Shown: piece after piece, positions 59,124 through 64,000 of the stretch | Layout of the letters: each line of letters opens with the position of its first letter | Position numbering within the stretch: the first letter of the stretch is position 1 | NCBI GenBank assembly: GCA_024760905.1 | Contig: CM045729.1 | Span: forward strand, 8,840,580 to 8,904,579 | Length of the DNA stretch: 64,000 nt | Origin: Plotosus lineatus | Lineage: Eukaryota > Chordata > Actinopteri > Siluriformes > Plotosidae | Reading direction: 5' to 3' | The notes under the pieces: generated by a model | The model's input: only the letters and a program-made list of their open reading frames with translations | Databases searched by the model: none | Told to the model about the DNA's origin: nothing | Translations under genes and position numbers: made by a program

Positions 59124-62100
59124 TTGCAGGTTCCTGTGCGAATAACTGGTACTTTTATGAAAAAAAGTGTTATTACTTGTCCACTCAGAGTATGAACTGG
59201 CACAACGCGGAGAAGAACTGTGTCTTGAGAAGAGGTCACTTGATGGTGGTGAACAACCGTGAAGAGATGGTAAACCCTGAATACCACAAACACTAAACAC
59301 CTCAAAATACCCCAAACACTCTAAATACCCTAAATACTCAAAAGTCTAAACACCAAACATTCCAAACACTCCAAGCAACCCAAACACTCAAAATATACTG
59401 AATACACAAACCACCAAAAGAACCTAAATACTGTACCCAAATACCACAAATACACAAATATCCCAAACACTTTAAATGCCCTAAATACTCTAACATTCTA
59501 AATACCCTAGATATCCTAAACCCTAAATAGCATAAACACCTCAAATACATAAACATTCTAAAATCCCCAATACTGTATGCCCTAAATACTCAAATACCCC
59601 AAACACTCTCAATACCCCAAATACCCAAAACACCTGAAATTCTCCAATCACCCAAAATACGCCTAATTCTATAAACACCATAAATACCACAAACACCCGA
59701 ATACCTGAAATACTTAAAATATACTGCACATGCTTAATACCCCAAACACTCTAAATATCACAAACACTCTAAACACTATATGCACCATAAATACCCTAAA
59801 CACTTTAAATACCCCAGCATTCTAAATACCATAAACATCTTGAATATCCCAAATGCCCCAAGCACAATAAATACCCCAAATACCCCAAACACCTTGAATT
59901 CTTTAAACTCCAAAAATACATCTAATCCTAACCCCTCATAACTCTTAGTGTAGTACACTGATCAGGAATAAATACCCAAAAACATCTTAAACACTACACA
60001 CACCCCAAATATTCATCATCATCTTCCGCAAAGTCCGGAGTCGGGTCGCAGGGGCAGCAACCTAAGCAAAAAGGTCCAGACGTCCCCCTCCCCAGCCACT
60101 TCCTCCAACTCTTCCGGGAGGGACACCGAGGCGGTCCCAGACAAGCCGAGAGACATAGTCCCTCCAGCGTGTTCTAGGTCGACCCCAGGGTCTCTTCCCG
60201 GTTGGACATGCCGAAAACATCACACCAGGGAGGCGTCCGGGAGACATTCTAACCAGATGCCCGAGCCCCCTCAACTGGCCCATTTCAATGTGAAGGAGCA
60301 GCAGATATACTCTGAGCTCCCCCCCGGATGGCGGAGCTTCTCACCTTATCTCTAAAGGAGAATCCCGCTACCCGGCTCATTTCAGCCACTTGTATCCGTG
60401 ATCTTGTTCTTTCGGTCACTACCCAAAGCTCTTGACCATAGGTGAGGGTTGGAACATAGATCGACTGGTAAATTGAGAGCTTCGCCTTGCGGCTCAGCTC
60501 CTTCTTCACCACGACGGACCGGTACAGGCTCCTTTTAACAGCAGAGGCTGCAGCGATCCATCTGTCGATCTCCCGCTCCATCCTTCCCTCACTCGTGAAC
60601 AAGACCCCAAGATACTTAAACTCCTCCACTTGGGGCAGGACCTCATTCCCAACCCGGAGGTTGCATTCCACCCTTGTCCAACTGAGAACCATGGCCTCGG
60701 AATTGGAGGTACTGATCTTCATCCGCGCTGCTCCACACTCGACTGCGAACTGCTCCAATGAGAGCTTCAGGTCCCGACTTGATGAAGCCAAAAGGACAAC
60801 ATCATCCACAAAAAGCAGAGATGAGATCCGATGGCCACCAAACCAGAACCCCTCAATGCCTCGGCTATGCCTAGAAATTCTGTCAATAGAAATTATGAAC
60901 AGAATTGGTGACAAAGGACAGACTTCAACTTTCACCGTAAATGAATTCGACCTGTTGTTACCAATACGGACCAAACTCTGGCTCCGGTGATACAGCGATC
61001 GAATGGCCTGTAGCAACGGGTCCGGAATGCCGTACTCCCAGAGCACGCCCCACAAAATTGTTCAAGGGACACGCTTGAAGCCTTCTCCAAATCCACAAAA
61101 CACATGTGGACAGATTGGGCAAACTCCCATGCTTCTTCTAAAATCCTGTGGAACATATAGAGTTGGTCGAGACTGCTACGGCCAGGACAAAAACCTGAAT
61201 CTGAGGTTCGACTATTGGTCGGATCCTCCTCTCCAGTACCCCTGCATTGACTTTCCCGGGTAGGCTGAGGAGTGTGATTCCCCGATAATTGGAACACACC
61301 CTCCGGTCCCCTTTCTTAAAAATCGTGACCACCACCCCAGTTTGCCAATCCAGAGGTACAGCCCCCGATGACCACGCGATGTTTCAGAGACATGTCAACC
61401 AAGACAGTCCTGCAGCATCCAGAGAACTGAAATATTCAGGGCGGATCTCATCCAACCCCAGAGCTCGACCACTGAGGAGCTTTTTGACAAGCTCAGTGAC
61501 CTCCACTCCAGTGATGGGTAGAGCCCCACCCAAACCCCCAGGGTCTTCCTCCTCCACGGAGGTCGTGTTGGTGGGATTGAGGGGATCCTCAAAGTCTTCC
61601 CTCCACCTCTTGACGACATCCCCAGTCGAGTTTAAACAGTGTTTGTGGAGAACTGTTTCCCCCTCCTGAGGCGTCGGATGGTGGTCCAGAACTTTTTTGT
61701 GGCCAACTGATAATCACTCCCAGGCCCTCACCGAACTCCTCCCATGCCTGAGATTTTGCATCTGTGATAGCCTCGGCTGCAGCACGTTTGGCCTGCCGGT
61801 ACCTGTTCGCTGCCTCGGGAGTTCAACGGGCCCATAAACCCTAAAATATTCTAAATATCTCAAATACTGTAAACCAGAAATACCACAGACACCCTCATCA
61901 TCAACATAATTTTCCACCTCTTAATCCGAGGTCTGGTTGCTGAGGCAGCAGGCTAAACAGTGCGGTCCAGACATCTCTCTCTCCCACCACTTCCTCCAGC
62001 TCTTCCGGAGGGACATTGAGGCATTCCCAGACCAACCTAGAGACATAAACCATCCAGTGTGTTCTAGGTTGACTCCGGGGTCTCTTCTCCGTTGGACATG

Positions 62101-63470
62101 CCCAAAACATCACACCAGAGAGGCGTTCAGGAGGCATTTTAATCGAATGTCTGAGCCATCTTAATTGGCTCTTCTCAATGCGGAGCAGCAGCGGTTCTAC
62201 CCTGAGCTCCTCCCGGATGACTGAGCCTCTCATCCTATTTCAGACAGAGCCTTGCCTCCTGTAAAGGAAAATTATTTTGGTCGCTTGAAACTGCAATTTT
62301 GTTCTTTTGGTCACTACCCAAAGCTCGTGACCACAGGTGAGGGTTGGAATGTAAATCGACTGGTTTGCTTTACAGCTGAGTTCCCTTTTCACCAAGAGAC
62401 ACTGGTACAAGCTCCGCTTTATAGCAGAGGCTGCAGTGATCTGCCTGTCAATTTCCCACTCCATCCTTTCCTCACTCATGAACCTGACATCGAGATACTT
62501 GACTCCTCCACTTGGGGCAGGACCTCATTCCAGATCAGGAGGGTGCATTCCATGCTTTACCAGCTGAGAACCTCAGACTGCTGATTCTCATTCCAGCAGC
62601 TTTGCACTCGACTGAAAATCACTCCAATGAGAGCTGGAGGTCCAGACTTGATGAAGCCAAAAGGACAAAGTTATCTGCAGAAAAACAGAGATGAGATTCG
62701 ATGGCAACTAAACCAGAACTGCTTAATGTTGCAGCTGCACCTAGAAATTCTATCCATAAAAATTATGAACAGAATTGGTGACAACGGACAGCCTTGGCGG
62801 ACACCAACCCTCACTGGAAACGAATTCAACCTATTGTTCCCAATGCGGACCAAGGTCTGGCTCCGGTGACACACCATTGCTGACTTCCGTAAAGAGTAGT
62901 CTGTAAAGCCGTCAGCGTGTTTCTGTCCCTTGCCAAAGGGTTGTGTCAGGAAGGGCATCCGACATAAAAACCTACGCCAAATCAAACGTGCAAATCATTT
63001 GCTGTAGCGACCCCTGATAAAGGGAAGAAGCCGAAAGGAAATCTCTCATTTAGCCTAATGCACATGTCTTTAAAATTCATGCAGGCACAAGGTGAACGCC
63101 ACACAGAAACACTCTCACGGAGCCTTGGACTCAAACCCAGAACCTTCTTGCTGAAGTAGATGTGTTAACAAATACACCATTGTACCGCCCCTAAGAAAAT
63201 ACAAATTAATTCAAAGCGCTTTAGACAACAAAGAAGAAGAGAAATATCATTGTCTTACTGTGTTATTGGTTATGTTTTGTTTTTGCTCCAGGAGTACATA
63301 TCTCAGATAGTTGAAGACCATCTGCAGTATTGGATAGGTCTGGTTGAGAAAGAGGGAGAAGCAACCTGGAGCTGGGTCGATGGAACAGACTTTAACTCCA
63401 CTGAGCAGTCAGTACTCAAACATAATCCCAAATCCTTGCACCCTTTACCTTTACCTCACAGCTCAAACAT

Positions 63471-63511
<41 letters not shown>

Positions 63512-63690
63512 TCTTTCTGTGTGTATTCAGTTTCTGGGATGAAGGACAGCCAGATGATTGGGATTATCGCGTGAACGGAGAGGACTGCGGACAGATTCAC
63601 CATAGAGTGTCCTTTAAAATAAGTTACAGGCTGTGGAATGACGCTGACTGTACATTAAAATATCCATATGTCTGTGAGAGACCAGCGTAG
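56677..63690 (+). CDS. Type II membrane C-type lectin, copy B (6 exons)
   Basis: Exons: 56677-56767, 58038-58121, 58405-58479, 59130-59269, 63292-63407, 63531-63690; all GT/AG and in phase, 221 residues. Same layout as copy A: tail with PPYDRF and SLLD (possible sorting signals), identical membrane helix, stalk (QVNQKVSDLASSLKMISQTE), lectin domain with CANNWYFYEKKCYY, WIGL, QPDDW, GEDCGQ and WND. All six domain cysteines are kept; two extra cysteines (GCNK, SLCTQ) sit in the tail. It differs from A mainly in exon 1 and in the segment between GQIH and RLWND (HHRVSFKISY versus HPRLSSIITH). No disabling change was seen, so both copies appear functional. The polyadenylation hexamer is the weaker AATAAG (63,768-63,773). 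Galactose binding is inferred from the motif. Confidence 0.9.
56964..57467 (+). mobile_element. MITE with GATCCCTC ends, unit B only
   Basis: GTGATCCCTCACTACTTCGT to AGTGAGGGAGCCCTGTACTG, the same family as 27,659-28,102. Unit A has no element at the matching place (about 39,003). Confidence 0.75.
59270..60015 (+). repeat. G-poor minisatellite in lectin B intron 4
   Basis: About 700 bases of degenerate units (AAACACTCT, AAATACCCC, CCCTAAATACTC), starting just past the exon 4 donor. It contains scattered CCCTAA hexamers. A short block also lies at 61,835-61,895 between two LINE fragments. Confidence 0.85.
60018..61830 (-). mobile_element. Rex-type LINE in lectin B intron 4, larger fragment
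   Basis: Minus strand ends (left) in a GATGATGAT tail with GCGGAAGATG, as in Rex3-type elements. RT residues: VVTIFKKGDRRVCSNYRGIT (61,280), MCFVDLEKA (61,100), CPLSPILFIISIDRISR (60,910), SSLLFVDDVVLLASSSRDLK (60,820), FKYLGVLFTSEGRME (60,620), YVPTLTYGQELWV (60,440), RGRP-like PWGRPRTRWRDYVSRLVWDR (60,180). One 256-residue frame (60,285-61,055) keeps the FVDD catalytic box. 5'-truncated near 61,830. Confidence 0.85.
61895..62870 (-). mobile_element. Second Rex-type LINE fragment
   Basis: Minus: RIEKSQLRWLRHSIKMPPER (62,160), YIPTLTCGHELWVVTKRTK (62,330), GVRQGCPLSPILFIIFMDRI (62,780). Same orientation and family as the neighbour, separated by a minisatellite block, so a distinct insertion or a duplication. 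Confidence 0.8.
62870..63043 (+). mobile_element. Family 1 SINE, 5'-truncated
   Basis: CCATTGCTGACTTCCGTAAAG to GGGAAGAAGCCGAAAGGAAA. A decayed tRNA-like fragment follows at 63,065-63,190 (GGACTCAAACCCAGAACC). Confidence 0.8.
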
Positions 63691-64000
63691 TGTGTATACA
63701 CACACACACACACACGCATGTATACTCTCACTATATCCTCATCAAACATGTGCCCTGTGTGTGAAAAAAATAAGATCTTTAAAACCATGAAAAGGTGGAA
63801 ATACTGTTTTCTATGCGTTTACTTTCTTTTTATTGAATAGAAATGAACTAACTAACATGTACCTAGGAAAAGCATTCTCGACATTATTCATCCTTTTGCC
63901 AAGCATGGACTTGAAAATATAGATGATTTCATGAACTTCAAGCTTTCGAGAAGTATAACACAGTCGACCATACAACAGCAAGAGACCTGCAAGTCTCAGG

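Larger units (their letters stand above)
55130..64000 (+). repeat. Tandem segmental duplication, unit B (runs off the window)
   Basis: Aligned with unit A at 31,435-47,245 (landmarks given there). Homology begins in the shared SINE (55,035-55,250) and is still continuous at 63,955. 55,250-56,235 and 57,470-58,035 carry no gene. It lacks the 33-38.6 kb retrotransposon cluster and the SINE at 39,132. Confidence 0.88.

Noticed and set aside
59338..59958. Minus-strand hydrophobic ORFs of the type VFGVFGVFIVLGAFGIF
   Set aside because: They come from the G-poor minisatellite read on its G/T-rich strand; no start context, splice sites or conservation.

Overview
The window looks like a teleost fish chromosome segment. 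Genes are split into many small exons with GT/AG introns, the two named genes (hps4, cox6a) match vertebrate proteins residue by residue, and more than half of the sequence is fish-type transposable elements (RTE-clade LINEs, Rex-type LINEs, tRNA-derived SINEs, Tigger-like, hAT and Tc1-like DNA transposons) and long dinucleotide repeats. There are no bacterial operons, CRISPR arrays or true RNA genes. The species cannot be fixed from the sequence.

Layout: (1) 234-358 is the last coding exon of an unidentified + strand gene with a SINE in its 3' UTR. (2) 0.7-11.3 kb is a transposon graveyard. (3) 11,775-17,883 (-) is a complete 12-exon hps4 gene, the HPS4 subunit of the BLOC-3 Rab32/38 exchange factor; all phases join into 583 residues. 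(4) 18.1-20.1 kb holds old repeats and the probable hps4 promoter. (5) 20,296-29,204 (-) is a complete 3-exon cox6a gene (109 residues, cytochrome c oxidase subunit 6A). Its first intron is swollen by a DNA transposon that carries a full-length 3,155-bp RTE LINE with a 17-bp target duplication. (6) 29,484 onward (+) is the first exon of a THAP-type zinc-finger gene, head to head with cox6a. (7) 31.4-64 kb is a tandem segmental duplication with a repeat unit of about 23.7 kb. Each unit carries one six-exon type II membrane C-type lectin gene (38,723-46,454 and 56,677-63,690, 220 and 221 residues) with a galactose-type QPD motif and the WND motif. The units share old insertions and differ by younger ones.

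The most informative system is a LINE/SINE partnership. One RTE family (four near full-length copies, all broken) and one SINE family (about 15 copies) share their 3' ends. The SINE also contains a piece of the LINE 5' UTR fused directly to the LINE 3' tail, behind a tRNA-like head. Two loci show 5'-inverted RTE copies of the twin-priming type. The lectin pair shows mosaic divergence: exons 2-3 and the introns around them are nearly identical, while exon 1 and part of the ligand-binding domain differ, suggesting gene conversion plus local diversification.
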